Shown here piece after piece: positions 31,965-43,869 of a stretch of DNA of 64,000 nt (position 1 is the first letter of the stretch; the number at the start of each line of letters is the position of its first letter). The notes beneath the pieces are model-generated. The model was not told where the DNA came from, did not search any database, and saw only the letters and a list, made by a program, of their open reading frames with translations. Origin of the DNA: Megascapheus bottae (taxonomy: Eukaryota; Chordata; Mammalia; Rodentia; Geomyidae); assembly GCA_024803745.1 (NCBI GenBank), contig JANJXV010000004.1:48687358-48751357 (forward strand). The letters run 5' to 3'. The position numbers and the translations under genes are program-made.

Positions 31965-32115
31965 GTGAGATTTTAGCATTTGCTAAAAATATACTGAACA
32001 AGTTACATACCTTTGCTCATATGTCCATGAACTATTAAGGCACAAAATCACCCAGCTGCTAAGTGATAGAACATAAATGTGAAGCAAATAGTGTGATTTC
32101 AGAAACTGTTCTTAG
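31965..32115 (-). mobile_element. MIR fragment
   Basis: 'cacaaaatcacccagctgctaagtga' (in parts) and 'gatttcagaaactgttctta' fit the reverse strand of the MIR core ('ggtcacacagctagtaagtgg'). Confidence 0.65.
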
Positions 32116-32164
32116 TGCAGAAAACAGCCATTATATTCAATGTACTGTTTGCAAAGATTGGACT

Positions 32165-32310
32165 ATGTAACTTGAGGGTAGGGATGGAAGTGGGGAATTA
32201 GGAGGAATGACAGAAGAAGTGACATTGCTCACGATGCATTGTGCTCATAATTTGACATGTGGACTTTATGGACAACAGTTTAGTAATCAAAGTTTAAAAA
32301 ATAATGAAAG
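32165..32310 (+). mobile_element. Possible L1 3' UTR, lineage B
   Basis: 'ggaatgacagaagaagtgac' and 'attgctca' match the lineage-B 3' UTR at 28340-28370. The 3' part is different, so only a fragment is supported. Confidence 0.5.
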
Positions 32311-32394
32311 TCTGTGACAGAAACATGAATATAATTGGGGAATTTAGTAAGGTGAATATAGTATGGACTGAAAGTCATGCTGTATTATTGTCTT

Positions 32395-32591
32395 TTTTTT
32401 TTTTTTGGCCAGTCCTGGGCTTAAGCTCAGGGCCTGAGCACTGTCCTTGGATTTTTCTCAAGGCTAGAGCTCTATCACTTGAGCCTCAGCACCATTTCTG
32501 TTTTTTTCTAAGTATGTGGTATCAAGGAATCGAACCCGGGTCTTCGTGCATGCTAAGCAAGCACTCAACCACTAGGCCAAACTCCCGGCCC
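32395..32591 (-). mobile_element. IDL-Geo SINE with TSD
   Basis: Complete dimer in reverse with a T15 tail and intact boxes ('ggaatcgaacccgggtc'). The TSD 'ctgtattattgtctt' (32380-32394) / 'ctgtattactgtctt' (32592-32606) has one mismatch. Confidence 0.95.
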
Positions 32592-32669
32592 CTGTATTAC
32601 TGTCTTATTTCTGCAATGTCATTTGACAATTACAACGATATGTACTTTCTTCTGTCTTTACATCTTATG

Positions 32670-32755
32670 TTTTTGTCCCTGTTTCAATCCCTCCACCCAC
32701 TTCCAAGCATCTTATTTTCCCCCACTTTTCATCCCTATTTCAAATAAACCTTATC
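32670..32755 (-). mobile_element. L1 3' UTR piece, lineage A
   Basis: 'atgtttttgtccctgtttc' and 'ccctatttcaaataaacc' match the stretch around the polypurine tract in 48220-48280. Only about 85 bp. Confidence 0.55.
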
Positions 32756-33305
32756 CATTGTAATCTCTACCTTCAATAATGAGTTGTTCTTATTTCTTTC
32801 CCTGGGTTTGAGTTTTTACTTGTGTACCTGCACTGTCTAAAACACTGCCTGGACTGTGCCATGTGGTCCATATTTATCTCATAAAATATTCTTCTTTTTT
32901 TATTTTTCTTGCTCATTTTCATTAAACTAGTCAAGCACCCATCACATTTAAGGCCTCCATATGAGTTTGTTAATATAAGAGAGACTGGTATATAATAGTC
33001 CCATAATCTTCCAGTATCCTTATGGCTCAATCACAATAATAGAAATCCCTCATTTCTTCCCAGTATATAAATGGTATATAGATAAGATGTTAGCCTTCTG
33101 AATAAAGACAAATGAGATTTTATACATACATATACCACCTCACTTCTCTCTCCATCTCATCTGCATCAAAACTTGCCTTTTATAAGGCTATTTTGTACAG
33201 TGTAAGGCTGCTATTTTGCACATTGTAAAATTAATTCTGAAATTTAAAAAGTGTTGTATCTTGATTCCATATGAACTATGTTGTTTTGCTTGAACTACTA
33301 CTACA
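32756..33305. other. Unassigned DNA
   Basis: No recognisable element; small AT-rich frames only. 'aaggctattttgtaca' and 'aaggctgctattttgcaca' at about 33184-33222 form a local imperfect duplication. Confidence 0.4.
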
Positions 33306-33319
33306 AAAATACATAATCA

Positions 33320-33506
33320 GGGCCGGGAGTTTGGCCTAGTGGTAGAGTGGTTGCCTAGCATGCACGAGTACCCTTGTGGGATTCCTCCGTACCACATACA
33401 TAGAAAAAAGCCAGAAGTGGTGCTGTGGCTCAAATGGTAGAACTCTAGCCTTGAGAAAGCCCAAGGACAGTGCTCAGTAACTGAGCTCAAACCCAAGACT
33501 GGAAAA
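33320..33506 (+). mobile_element. IDL-Geo SINE with TSD
   Basis: Complete dimer; IDL box A is intact but box B reads 'tgtgggattcc'. The TSD 'aaaatacataatca' (33306-33319) / 'aaaataccataatca' (about 33507-33521) differs by one inserted base. Confidence 0.93.
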
Positions 33507-33521
33507 AAAATACCATAATCA

Positions 33522-34290
33522 AAGTGATATCAATATCAAATGTCTATTTCTCACAGTTGTTAAAGCAAGGAAGTGTTAGGCCTTGGAAAATTCAGGGTCC
33601 TATGAAAATTCCCTTTCTGGCTTACAGACAGCCATCTCTTCCTACTGTCCCTGCACAAAGAGCAAATGATCCACCTTAAACAACAACTTTCTAGGTGTGT
33701 GGCTTCCATCAATCTATTTGAATGAGGACTTTTGCGTATAAATTAGTGGGATGAGAGGCACTGTCCATAATGTAACATTTTATTGCCTGGTTATAGGATT
33801 TATACTCTCTTTCCACTCCTTCAACTTTACACCAGAGATTATTGCTCTACTTATCTTACTCTAATCGAGTCTTAAGACATGAAAATGAGCTGCTTCTTCT
33901 TGTGAAATGAATTTCCTTCACCTTCTATGGGCTAGCACTGGAATTCCTGACTACATTGAGACATTCTCTTGTTTGGGATAGTAACCTGAGAAGTAGCCAC
34001 AGGAAAGTCCACCTGAAGTCCAGCCCTGCTCCTACAATCTATTCCCTGGACCTCAGCAACCCTTTCCATAATCTTGTGCAGGAAACGTACATGACTTCTC
34101 TCCTCTCCCTAATTGTATGGGAGAAATTACTACCACATTAACTTGACTTCCTTCAGATTTACTGCTTGTCTTAAGGTAAAGGCTTAATGATCTAATGAAT
34201 CATTAATGGTATTGGAAATCCTGAATTATTCAATCCTGAATTATTTTCCTCAAATATCCTGTTAATTTTAATTCTCCAAGTAATTACAGA
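33522..34290. other. Unassigned DNA
   Basis: 'ctttctggcttacagacagcc' has the feel of an ancient interspersed repeat, but I cannot name it. The 61-codon frame 33956-34141 shows no domain. Confidence 0.35.
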
Positions 34291-34294
34291 AATC

Positions 34295-34537
34295 CCCCCC
34301 CTTTTTTTTTCTGGGTCAAGGGGCTTGAACTCTGGGCCTGGGCACTGTCCCTGAGCTCTTCAGCTCAAGGCTACTGCCCTACTCCTTGGGCCACAGCCCC
34401 ATTTCTCATTTTCTAGTGGTTAATTGGAGATGAGTCTCACCTTCGTTAGTGATCCAGCTGGCTTTGAACCTCCATCTTAAGATCTCAACCTCCTAAGGAT
34501 CTAGGATTACAGGCATGAGCCACCACCCCCAGCCCAA
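34295..34537 (-). mobile_element. 7SL-Geo SINE, complete
   Basis: In reverse: C/T tail, Geo ('ggggcttgaactctgggcct', 'gagctcttcagctcaaggct'), '(t)taattggagatgagtctcac', then head 'gatctaggattacaggcatg'. A good representative of the subtype. Confidence 0.9.
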
Positions 34538-34639
34538 TACTTTTTCCTGTTCTATTTACTAATAAAGGTTTTGCCAACAGAAAAGTGCTTATAAGTATTA
34601 AGTAGGATCTCTGAGTTTAAAGAGTCAGAGTTAAAATCC

Positions 34640-34810
34640 AGGCTTTAATGGCTCATGGCTGCCAGTATAGCTAGCTACTTGAGAAGTTGAAATTAAGAAG
34701 ATTACAAGATTCTTTTAAAGAAGGAAGTTGGATGTGATGGTCCATACCTGTTCTTCCAGTTATTCCAGCTCAAACAACAAGTACTCATACTTAGCAATTC
34801 AGGTATGAAC
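34640..34810 (+). mobile_element. Two degraded 7SL-type head fragments
   Basis: 'taatggctcatggctgccag' with 'ctagctacttgagaagttga', then 'gatggtccatacctgttctt' with 'ccagttattcc', are successive B1-like 5' halves. Confidence 0.5.
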
Positions 34811-34838
34811 CTGGGGTGGGGGCAAGTGGGGTTTCACT

Positions 34839-34840
<2 letters not shown>

Positions 34841-34889
<49 letters not shown>
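34841..34889. repeat. (TG)n microsatellite
   Basis: About 23 TG units following a degraded SINE. Confidence 0.95.
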
Positions 34890-34890
<1 letters not shown>

Positions 34891-34963
34891 ATGTGTGTCT
34901 GTGTTCATAAGCCAAATCATCTATCGTTTTGAACACTTGTTAATGAAAGTGATTTTGCTTTCT

Positions 34964-35158
34964 TTCTTTTTTTGCCAGTTCTGTGGCTTGAACTCAGGGC
35001 CCGAGCACTATTCTTGGGCTTTCTCAAGGCTGGCATTCTACCACTTGAGCCACAGCACCACTTCCATCTTTTTCCTGTATATGTGGTATCAAAGAATGGA
35101 ACCTAGGGCTTTGTGCATGCTAGGCAAGCACTCTACCACGAGGCCAAACTCCTGACCC
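34964..35158 (-). mobile_element. IDL-Geo dimeric SINE
   Basis: Complete in reverse. The IDL box-B region is altered ('gaatggaacctagggc'). Flanks 'tgattttgctttc' (about 34949) and 'tgatttgcttc' (about 35161) are a possible TSD with indels. Confidence 0.93.
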
Positions 35159-35237
35159 CATGATTTGCTTCTATAAATGCTTAAATCATCTGTAGCTTTA
35201 TGTTGATTTGGTACAAAGAACATAAAGTCTCTCTGGA

Positions 35238-35412
35238 TGCTGATGGCACATCCTACTTAGGATACTGAGATCTGAGAATTGGCCTTAGAACCAGCTTGGG
35301 CAGGAAAGTCCATATGACTCTTATCTCCAATTGACTATCCCCAATCTCAAAACAGAGTTTTGGGTCACGTGGTAGAGTGCTAGCCTCAGCTGGCCAGTGT
35401 GCGAACACACAC
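35238..35412 (+). mobile_element. 7SL-Geo SINE, shortened
   Basis: 'tgatggcacatcctacttagg' (degraded head), 'ccatatgactcttatctcca', then a short Geo ('gggtcacgtggtagagtgct') ending early. Confidence 0.75.
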
Positions 35413-35718
35413 AAATTACTATGAGATTCTAAAGAAATCTATGGAAAATTTTCACACAAATATTTGCCTGTGCTTAAATGTTTGTGTGTCTCTGATATAC
35501 ATAAAATGTGTCTCTATTCCTCTTGTATACACAAAAAAGAATACAATATGTGCAATTATTTGAGTATATGTTTTGCTGTTTGCTGAATGATATGCATAGG
35601 TTTCTTTGATATTTCAAGTATATCAGATTTATTCCTATGAGTTTTATGTTAATTTGGCCATAGCAAAGTGATTTATTTACTCTATGACACATATGAATAG
35701 AAATACAAAAATAACAAA

Positions 35719-35913
35719 GGGGCCAGGAACACAACCTAGTGGTGGAGTGCTCACCTAGCATGCATGAAGCCCTGGGTTCGATTCCTCGGCATCACACAAA
35801 TAGAATATGCCAGAAGTGGTGCTGAGTACTAGCCTTAAACAAAAAGTGTCCAAGAACAGTGCCAGGCCCTGAGCTCAAGCCCCAGAACTGGCAAAAAAAA
35901 GAAAAAGAAAAAG
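35719..35913 (+). mobile_element. IDL-Geo dimeric SINE
   Basis: IDL 'caacctagtggtggagtgc' and 'gggttcgattcc'. Geo has lost about 20 bp around its box A ('gtggtgctgagtactagcc'). Tail (gaaaaa)n. Confidence 0.92.
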
Positions 35914-36124
35914 AAAGAATGTGATGTTGCAGTAGTATAAGTAGAAAAAAACTGCTAAACAATCTTGCATTAAATAACAACTAATAACTACAAAAAAAAG
36001 AAGAAAAAGGAGACTATGGCCTTAGAAAATGGATATGATTGGTAATAGATACATGACAATAGTCTAATAATACCAAGAAAAAATTAGATTGATATAATTT
36101 TTCTTGTCCATCAAATAATAAGTA

Positions 36125-36265
36125 GCATATATATGTGTGTAAATATATATGCACACATGTACATATGAGTGTATATATTATCTACATTAAATACATGCAT
36201 GCACACATGTATGTATATGTATATAAATGTATGATATATAATGTATATGTTCACATGTATATAAT
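36125..36265. repeat. TA/TG/CA low-complexity DNA
   Basis: Interrupted TATG, CATA and TATA runs with much inverted symmetry ('gcacacatgt' occurs twice). Confidence 0.85.
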
Positions 36266-38526
36266 GTAGATAATCCTTAAAGGAAAAGTAGAATGTATAC
36301 ACTGATTATTATTTTCCTAGAAGAATGGGATGGAATTTGCAGAAAACAAAAAGAGAAATACAGATTAATATTTTTTTTATAAAATCCTGATCCAATAAGA
36401 AGGAATAGGTAGGTATCTTTTCATTATATTATCTATTAGCATTGAGTTAGAACTAACTCACATATGCAAAATAAGGGCCCCAAAGTATATGTAACAGAGA
36501 AAGATCATCTCTTTGCCATTGGCTTCTGCTTCTTTTAGCATTTTCAGAATGCAAAGTAGTTACCAATGCAACTAGTAGAAGGTAGGAAGCTATGCCATGG
36601 AGGTGAATGTATTGCAGGGATTGGTGAAATCATTGAACTTGAAAAGTAATCAGTATTAGTGATTTCAATTTGGTTTTACATTACTCTTTGAACACTACAT
36701 GAGTCTTATACAAATGCATAATAACTAAGAAATTCTATTCCCTGTGGAGTTTTCTATATAGTTGGTGTAACAACTACTTTGAGCCTAAAGGATTAAAGTG
36801 ATTCAAAGTATATTAATCCCTTCTGACTCACCCAAAGATTAGATTCACTGCAGAAGCATCAGGGCCCGTTTTGTGTTTGCAAAATCTGTGACAGTGGTTG
36901 AATATGGCAAATTACCTTTGCAGTGTCAAGACTTTATAGAATATGAATATTTATTACTTACATGATAGTCCTAAAGTTTATTTCTTGCAAGGCAGAGGTG
37001 AACATATCAATACTTATTCTCCTACTTTCTTAACCTGTATTTGAAAGTATTTTTTTCTAAAAGTATTAGAAATAAGATGTGATTAGATAAATGTTTAAAA
37101 GGGGAAGTAAAATTAATATATATGTTTGTTATGTGTGCATATGTATATCTCCTATATTAACATTACAAATAAAATTTCATTTATTTTGAATCTTGGTGAA
37201 AGTGGGATAAATATCATTATTTGTAATATTACACAATAATATCAAACAAAAGACAAATGCTTGATAAGAGATTAAACTGCATAATACTTAGGCTATTAAA
37301 GCAAAATAAAATGGCATTTATATGGAATGGTTAATTGCAAAAGACCTTATAGAAATAGCACATAAATTTACAACGAACTAAAGGAATAGGGTCTAGAATG
37401 GTTGTGAAGATGTGTGTTGTTATTTCTCCTTTAGAAGCTGAAATTCCATCATGAAATATAGCAATACATTTAGACAGAGTGGGAGACACTCCTTATCTTT
37501 GAAATTGCTCCGATTTCCAAATGGAAAGTCTTTGGGTCACTAGAGCGTCTAATAGGGGTTGAAGGAAACCATTCAGTATCTGTCATCCCTCAGGCACATG
37601 CACAGCTTGCAAATAGAATCCTGCAGGGTATTCTCTTACCTTCTCTGCCCTTCACTTCCCATAGACCAAGATCTTTTAAAGTAAAGTTCTTCTGCTTGTG
37701 ACTTGGATTATAGCATTTTAAAGATAACTCTCATCCATTGACAAATCTAACATGAAAAGCAACTGCTTTGCCTCATCTTGGAGCTCTTTCACCTAAAGAT
37801 CTTAGAAGACCACTTTCTTTCTTGTCCAAGTCTTAATTTTTGTTACCATTGAGACAAACACAAACCATGCTTCAGGTTAGAAAGAGATTTGAAATAAGGA
37901 CATATGGTTTAAGATCTGGATAACATCTGTATTGACATATCATTTAAAATTAGTTAATAGTTATCAATTAGGTATCAAAATATCTCTAAAGTTATACAAG
38001 CCAATGTTGAGGTCCAAAGAGGGATGAGACCCAAATTGTCTGAAAACATAAAGCAGTCTTTCTTTTGCATACATTCCAAACTCAAATGAACCAGTAGCTG
38101 AAGGATGGGATGGATAAATATATATAATATGATCTTACTAGGTTCTCTCTCTTTAGATTAAACCACTTGATAGCTTACTTCAAACTGGTAAAATTGCAAA
38201 TGAAGTAAGATATATTAAGATAGTATAGACTCAGTACATTTTATCTAACTGCAACTGAATTGGATGAGGAAACATTTGAAATCAGCAAGAAATTTGCTCT
38301 GTTTGCTCATGGTCTATAATGCCCGTAGAAGAATAGGTGGTCATAGAGTGGTCACACATTTTAAATCCATTCTCTACATTTAATATTATTCATTATTGCA
38401 TCATTTTAAGGATTGATTGATTCCATCATCTTAATTTTAGACAAAGATTGAGCAGTCAATATTCATTTCAAAAACACCATTTTCTGTGAGCTATGTTTTA
38501 TTAGTGGCACATTAAGATTCCTATTT
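36266..38526. other. Unassigned repeat-poor DNA
   Basis: About 2.2 kb without a SINE, L1 or microsatellite that I can name and without a convincing frame. The part near 37400-37700 is somewhat less AT-rich. Confidence 0.45.
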
Positions 38527-38574
38527 TTCCTATTAATAGGTGGAAGACTTTTCCTGTTAATAGGTGGAAGACTT
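38527..38574. repeat. 24-bp tandem duplication
   Basis: The unit starting 'ttcctattaataggtggaag' (38527-38550) is repeated at 38551-38574 with one difference ('ttcctgttaata'). Confidence 0.93.
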
Positions 38575-38819
38575 TTTCAGTTTCATGACTGACCATGGCA
38601 GTTTCTAATATTATCTGAAAACAAATTTGTTACTTTCAATAAACTCTTAAGAATGCACGACCTGTCCCTTGAAGCCAGTCTAAAAGCTCCAATCATTTTC
38701 AGGGATGGTCTAGGTAAAGTGTGCCATAGTAATATCACTAGATTCAGGTTTATTTTCCTATTACATGCAATTTAAGATAGAATGAGAATAATCTGAATGC
38801 TGACTTTTAACTTTTGTGA

Positions 38820-38898
38820 TTCTGGAATGAAACTCAAGGCTTTGTATATACAAGACAAACACTGGACCAATACGGAGTGAGCGATACCACTAGCCCTG
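38820..38898 (-). mobile_element. Old ID-type (tRNA-Ala) SINE monomer
   Basis: 'ctggaatgaaactcaaggct', 'acaagacaaacactggacc' and 'gataccactagccctg' follow the reverse of an ID element. No Geo is attached. Confidence 0.55.
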
Positions 38899-39535
38899 AT
38901 TAGTCCATCTTGAATACAATTCTTACAAGAATGGAATTCTGTTTAAGCTAATTGCTGCAACTCCCTGCCATCTGCTTGCTCTCACATATAGATTTATCTA
39001 GAAAGAAATGTCTCTAAACACAATCTTGTAGGAAACTTCAGAGTTTACACACATATAAAGTTCATCTATTCTGCATACAGTTTTGAGATAAATACAGGAA
39101 ATATTTTTTAACATTGCTTTTTTTCTTTTTTGTTAGGTGTCAAAGTAAAGAGTTTAACCGAAGGAAGTTCAATATATCATTAAAGGAAATAGCAGTCCTG
39201 AGCTTGATGGCTCAAGAGACTGCTTTTCTTGAAGTCTATTTCTAGTTTCTCTTTATCTTTCTGGCCAGATATGAACTTTTCCAATCAGTGATTCTCAGGT
39301 CAATGCTAGAAATACAAGTGGACCTAATATTACATTTCTTTTTCATTATTTCTAAAAGTTTTTCAAAGAATGTCAAATCTTTTATGTTTTTAAAAGAAAA
39401 ACCTGTATCACATAACACTTTCCTATGTGCAGGATGTATCTTTCTTAAAGTTAAATGACATTATGGTGAAATATAAGGAAAAAATGTCAATTTTTGACCC
39501 TTTGCCTGGGTAAAATTTGGAAACTTTAATTTTAA
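38899..39535. other. Unassigned DNA
   Basis: No recognisable element. Confidence 0.45.
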
Positions 39536-39539
39536 AAAT

Positions 39540-39656
39540 ATAGTACTGAGAGATGGAGGGAAGGGGTAATATTTTCCAAAAATTAATGTACTCATTACCT
39601 GACTTATATAGCTGTAACCCATCTTTATACCATTTTTACAATAAAAATATTTTTTA
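39540..39656 (+). mobile_element. L1 3' end, lineage B, about 115 bp
   Basis: 'ttaatgtactcattacctga' to 'ttacaataaaaatatttttt' with a purine-rich 5' part ('gagggaaggggtaa'). Flanks 'aatatagtactg' and 'agtatagcactg' are a possible decayed TSD. Confidence 0.75.
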
Positions 39657-39659
39657 AAG

Positions 39660-40689
39660 TATAGCACTGGCTTAATCTCTTATTTTAAAAATTGTTGATG
39701 AATCAAACAAAGAGAATGCAATGACTAAATATTGTCAGATAATAATAATAAATAGTGTCCGTAATAATAAGGAACCACCTTGCCCCATATAATTACAAGT
39801 CTACTTCTAAACAGTAAACCATGGAACTTATGAATCTCTTCTACTGCAGGGTTTGCTGACTGCGATCTTTAGCAGGTTAGAATAAATAGAAGACAGTGAA
39901 GTAATAAGGGAAAAAAAGTGTTATACTCAGGAATTCTGGCAAGTTGATGAGTGAAGATGTATATAGTATTATTATACGTTTGTTCCCCCAAGGATGAAGA
40001 ACTTAAATTGTGTCTGACCTTGAGAAAGTGTCATAACTAGTTACTTCATTTTTTGGATCTACCATGGTTAGGATTCTTGGGAAATGTGCCTAGATTGACA
40101 CAATAATATATTAGATTGATAGATTCATTATTTTCAATAAAAACAGTCTATGGCTTTGAAAATTGAGATGTCTCTCTGAACTTTACTCATTCATTTGGAA
40201 GCTAATTCACTGAAAATTCAGAGCTTTCAATCTGTTTTGTAAATAATGAATGCTAGAAAGTAGATATTTAATTACATTCTGATGAGATCCGGCTTAGGGA
40301 AAGTTCACAAAAATGAAGATGGACAGAAACACATAAATTTTACAAAAACCAACTTATATGAAATACACAGTAATATCAAAATTCTTATATATTATTTAAT
40401 ATAGCATCATTCTAAATGAGTTTAAATAGTCCTGCATATTTACAGGTCTTTTTTTTTTACTAGTTTACAGGAATTAGAAAAAATTAGTGGGGTAAGAAAT
40501 AAGTGAAGGACATGGTAGAGTAGGGGACTGTAAGTTGCTCTCATAAATTAGAGATACATTTGCTTAGAAATTGTCGCATTTTCTACTGTAACCATAATTT
40601 ATAAAGGTTAGGGGGCATTTCTTTTCCTTTTATTGCAGCTATTTTCTACTTTGACACCTGTTCCTATACATCCAACAGTTCCATTCTGT
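39660..40689. other. Unassigned AT-rich DNA
   Basis: No recognisable element. Confidence 0.45.
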
Positions 40690-41255
40690 AAACAATGAAA
40701 TATTCATCACTCCATAGCTTGCATATGGAACCAACCCAGATGCCCCTCAATAGATGACTGGATCAAGAAGATGTGGTACTTATACACAATGGAATTCTAT
40801 GCTGCCATCAGAAAGAATGATATCACCCATTTGTAAGGAAATGGAAAGACTTGGAAAAAATTCATATTAAGTGAAATAAGCCAGACCTAAAGGATCATAG
40901 GCTCAATGGTTTTCCTCATTTGTAACCATTAGTATATGTTTAGGATTCTCCTAACAGAGGATCACAATAGCTCAAAAATTATGTATATATGGCCATATAG
41001 GATGAGGCTAAGCGAAATGAACTCCAGGATATGGAAACAAGAGTTTATCTTGTGTTACTGTTATTCTTAAGGTACTGTGTGAAGCTATTTAATTTTCTTC
41101 TTTTCTCCTTAAGGTTTATTTAATGTCGTTACTGTATCTGACGTTGGTACTTGGTATATTGTATATATGTTTATTTGTTTATTTGAAAATGGGAAGTTAA
41201 GGGAAAACAAGATGAAGGATGGGGGAGGGAGAAAAATATAGGAAAAAATAACAAT
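40690..41255 (+). mobile_element. L1 ORF2 end plus 3' UTR, lineage A
   Basis: 'ttatacacaatggaattcta' and 'aagccagac' mark the ORF2 end. The 3' UTR follows ('ggatatggaaacaagagt', 'ttggtatattgtatatatg', polypurine 'gatgggggagggag'). It lacks the terminal 3' UTR portion and runs into the SINE at 41262. Confidence 0.9.
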
Positions 41256-41261
41256 TTTTGC

Positions 41262-41480
41262 CCAGTGCCGTTGCTCATGCCTGTAATCCTAGCTGCTCAG
41301 GAGGCTGAGATCTGAACATCAAGGTTCAAAGCCAGCCCCAGGCACAAAAGGACCTGAGACTCTTATCTCCAATTAACCTCTAGAAAACAGGAAGTGGGGC
41401 TTGGCTCAAGGGTAGGGTGGTAGCCTTGAGCTGAAGAGCTCAGGGAGAGTGCCCAGCCTGAGTTCAAGCCTCATGCCCAC
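41262..41480 (+). mobile_element. 7SL-Geo SINE, complete
   Basis: 'gctcatgcctgtaatcctag' head, 'ctcttatctccaattaacc', Geo 'gagctgaagagctcagggag' and 'ctgagttcaagcc'. It ends in the long (GA)n array. Confidence 0.92.
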
Positions 41481-41539
41481 AAAGAGAGAGAGAGGGAGGG
41501 AGGGAGAGGGAGAGGGAGAGGGAGGGAGAGGGAGAGGGA

Positions 41540-41626
<87 letters not shown>

Positions 41627-41657
41627 AGAGAGAGAGAGAGAGAGAGAGAAGGAGAGA

Positions 41658-41720
<63 letters not shown>
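41481..41720 (+). repeat. 240-bp (GA)n polypurine array as SINE tail
   Basis: GA/GGGA repeats without a single pyrimidine over about 240 bp. It directly follows a Geo 3' end. Both strands are open for about 100 codons (Arg-Glu or Ser-Leu repeats), which is an artefact. The mirror symmetry would allow intramolecular triplex DNA. Confidence 0.97.
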
Positions 41721-41724
<4 letters not shown>

Positions 41725-43300
41725 TGCATCTCTTTTGAATTGCCCTGCTAGTAAGTTACTCTCTCATTGATGTGAAAGGAGATATGAAGAAAAAAAGCAT
41801 ACATTGGATCTCTATGGCAAACTACCAGTTTTCTATAGACCTAGGCTGGAGAAGGCACTCTTTTCAATTTCTGTTTTCATTTCCCATTATAGTCTTACCT
41901 TATCCCTTACCACTGTGAAGGACTAAAATTACCTATTTGCTTAAATATTAAGCTTGGCCACCACATCTTCTTGGTCAAGGAATGTTGAGTATGAGTGCTT
42001 TAAGTTGAACTTCCAGGATCTGCTTTAACATATTGCAGTTTATGTTATTTCCATTCACAGGAAAGCACCCTGATTAATGTCTGGCTAAAGAATAAAGAAG
42101 ACAGGTGAAAAAGATCTTAACTGGATTGATGCCTGGGGTCTTTTTAGAGCAACTGAGATCAAGAAAATTCAAGAGAACTAGAGCTACAACACAGACTTGA
42201 GATCAAGCAATTTAAAGAACACTTTGGTTTACTAATAAATAACTGATGCAAATATTTTATAAGTGTGAAAGATGAATAAGTTAATTTCTTAACTGAGATT
42301 CTGCTAAAATTTCAAAACGTCTAGAAGACACTTTATTTTCTAAAATGAGTCTTAAGTGCTGTGAGTTGAGAGAAAGACTGAAGTTTTCATTAAGGTTAGA
42401 AGTAAAGTTTTTTCAATGAGTACATGTTAAAACAACACAAGGAAAAGCTGCATATAACTAAATACCATAAAGGTATATAGCTAATTGTTTGTCCAAAAGC
42501 CTTACCATATAAACCAGTAATTATTGGATAAAAAAGTGGTCAGAAAAAATATATGTATGTATTTTTCAGTTCATAATGACTAAGGCTAGCTATCAAGAAC
42601 AATAATCACAAATAAATGAAATCCTAAATTAAAAGCGTAAATAAATGAAAGTTTTTCTTGTATGTTACAAATATTTTTTTAAATTTTCAACTTACCAATA
42701 TTTTAATACTGAGAATGAAATGAATAATATAACCATATTTAAGAATCATAATGTAACAGTCTAGTCTATGTTTCAATATTTGTATTTATTTGTCATGAAG
42801 AATTTATGAAGGTCGTGAGCCAAGAATGAACAATTATCAGCATGTTCTTTAGACAAATAACACTCTAAGAAATAAATATTATATTTATATCTATTACTTA
42901 CTAGCACTATATTAATATTCCACCAACATATACCAATTGATTCACCTGTTCACATTACCTATCCAGTAGAAGTTTCCTTTTAAATAATAATTTTCATCAA
43001 ATCCATCTGAGCCCAGTCTGGACCATAGCTTACAAGATAATCAGGTGATGTTAATCTTTCTCCCTCTAAGGGATCACATCCTATTTCAATTAAGACACAA
43101 ATAAAATCATACAGGAAATATAATTAGAAGTGAAATTGTTCTAAAGTACCTGTGTCTCCCTGGGAAACTTTTAACCCTCTGGATCTGATCTAATGACCAG
43201 CTGCCAAGTAAATGACTATCCCAGAGTTAGAACTGCTGGAGAGCTTACACCAGAAGCACACCTTTTCTCCTTAGTTTGAACTTCAGGTTAGAATTAACTG
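41721..43300. other. Unassigned AT-rich DNA
   Basis: No transposon or gene recognised. Confidence 0.45.
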
Positions 43301-43304
43301 CTTG

Positions 43305-43395
43305 TCTATGATGGCCTTGAACTAAGATCTTCTTACCTCCAGCTTCCCAGTCAGTAATTAGGATTAACAAGAGTGTGTCACCATGATTTGTTGGA
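43305..43395 (-). mobile_element. Old B1-type SINE
   Basis: 'atggccttgaactaagatct' and 'aattaggattaacaagagtg' follow the reverse of B1. No Geo. Confidence 0.6.
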
Positions 43396-43439
43396 TTTTG
43401 AAAAGTGTCTTGCTGGTTTTTTTTCTTACCTAGGATGTC

Positions 43440-43690
43440 TGAGAATTGTGATTCACCTATCTTTGTCTCCTAAGAAGCTAGAATGGTAGTCATATTTCAC
43501 TGCGACTACATAAGGCTTGCTTTTGCTTGTTTTTCAGATAAGGACTTTAAAAAAAAACAATAAACCTCTTGTTTCTAACTCCTGAGTAGCTTGGAGTAAA
43601 ACCATAAAACACCATACCTAGCTTACTTTTGAGATAAGACCTTGCTAAGTTTTACCCACGAGGATCTCAAACCAAGATCTTCCCAAATCC
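43440..43690 (-). mobile_element. Two degraded B1/7SL-type fragments
   Basis: 'ttgtctcctaagaagctaga' and 'ctaactcctgagtagcttgg' with 'gatctcaaaccaagatcttc' are reverse B1-like pieces, one after the other. Confidence 0.5.
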
Positions 43691-43714
43691 ATTTCCCATA
43701 TAAATCTAAATAAA

Positions 43715-43757
43715 GCAAGAGAAAGAAAGAGAGAGAGAGAGAAAGAAAGAAAGAAAA
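43715..43757. repeat. (GA)n/(GAAA)n microsatellite
   Basis: Short purine array between B1-type pieces. Confidence 0.92.
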
Positions 43758-43869
43758 TTGAGGACCCCTATCATTTCAGGGTTTTTTTTTATGGGTAACA
43801 TGTATGAAGTTGAAAGGCAGGTTCCTTGCTAGGTAGGTCTGACAATGTGTGACCAGATCTTTTTGTTTT

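Noticed and set aside
32304..32747. 147-codon plus-strand frame
   Set aside because: Its middle is the antisense of an IDL-Geo and its end an L1 3' UTR piece.
41406..41751. Open frames on both strands with Ser-Leu or Arg-Glu repeats
   Set aside because: Produced by the (GA)n array; no biological meaning.
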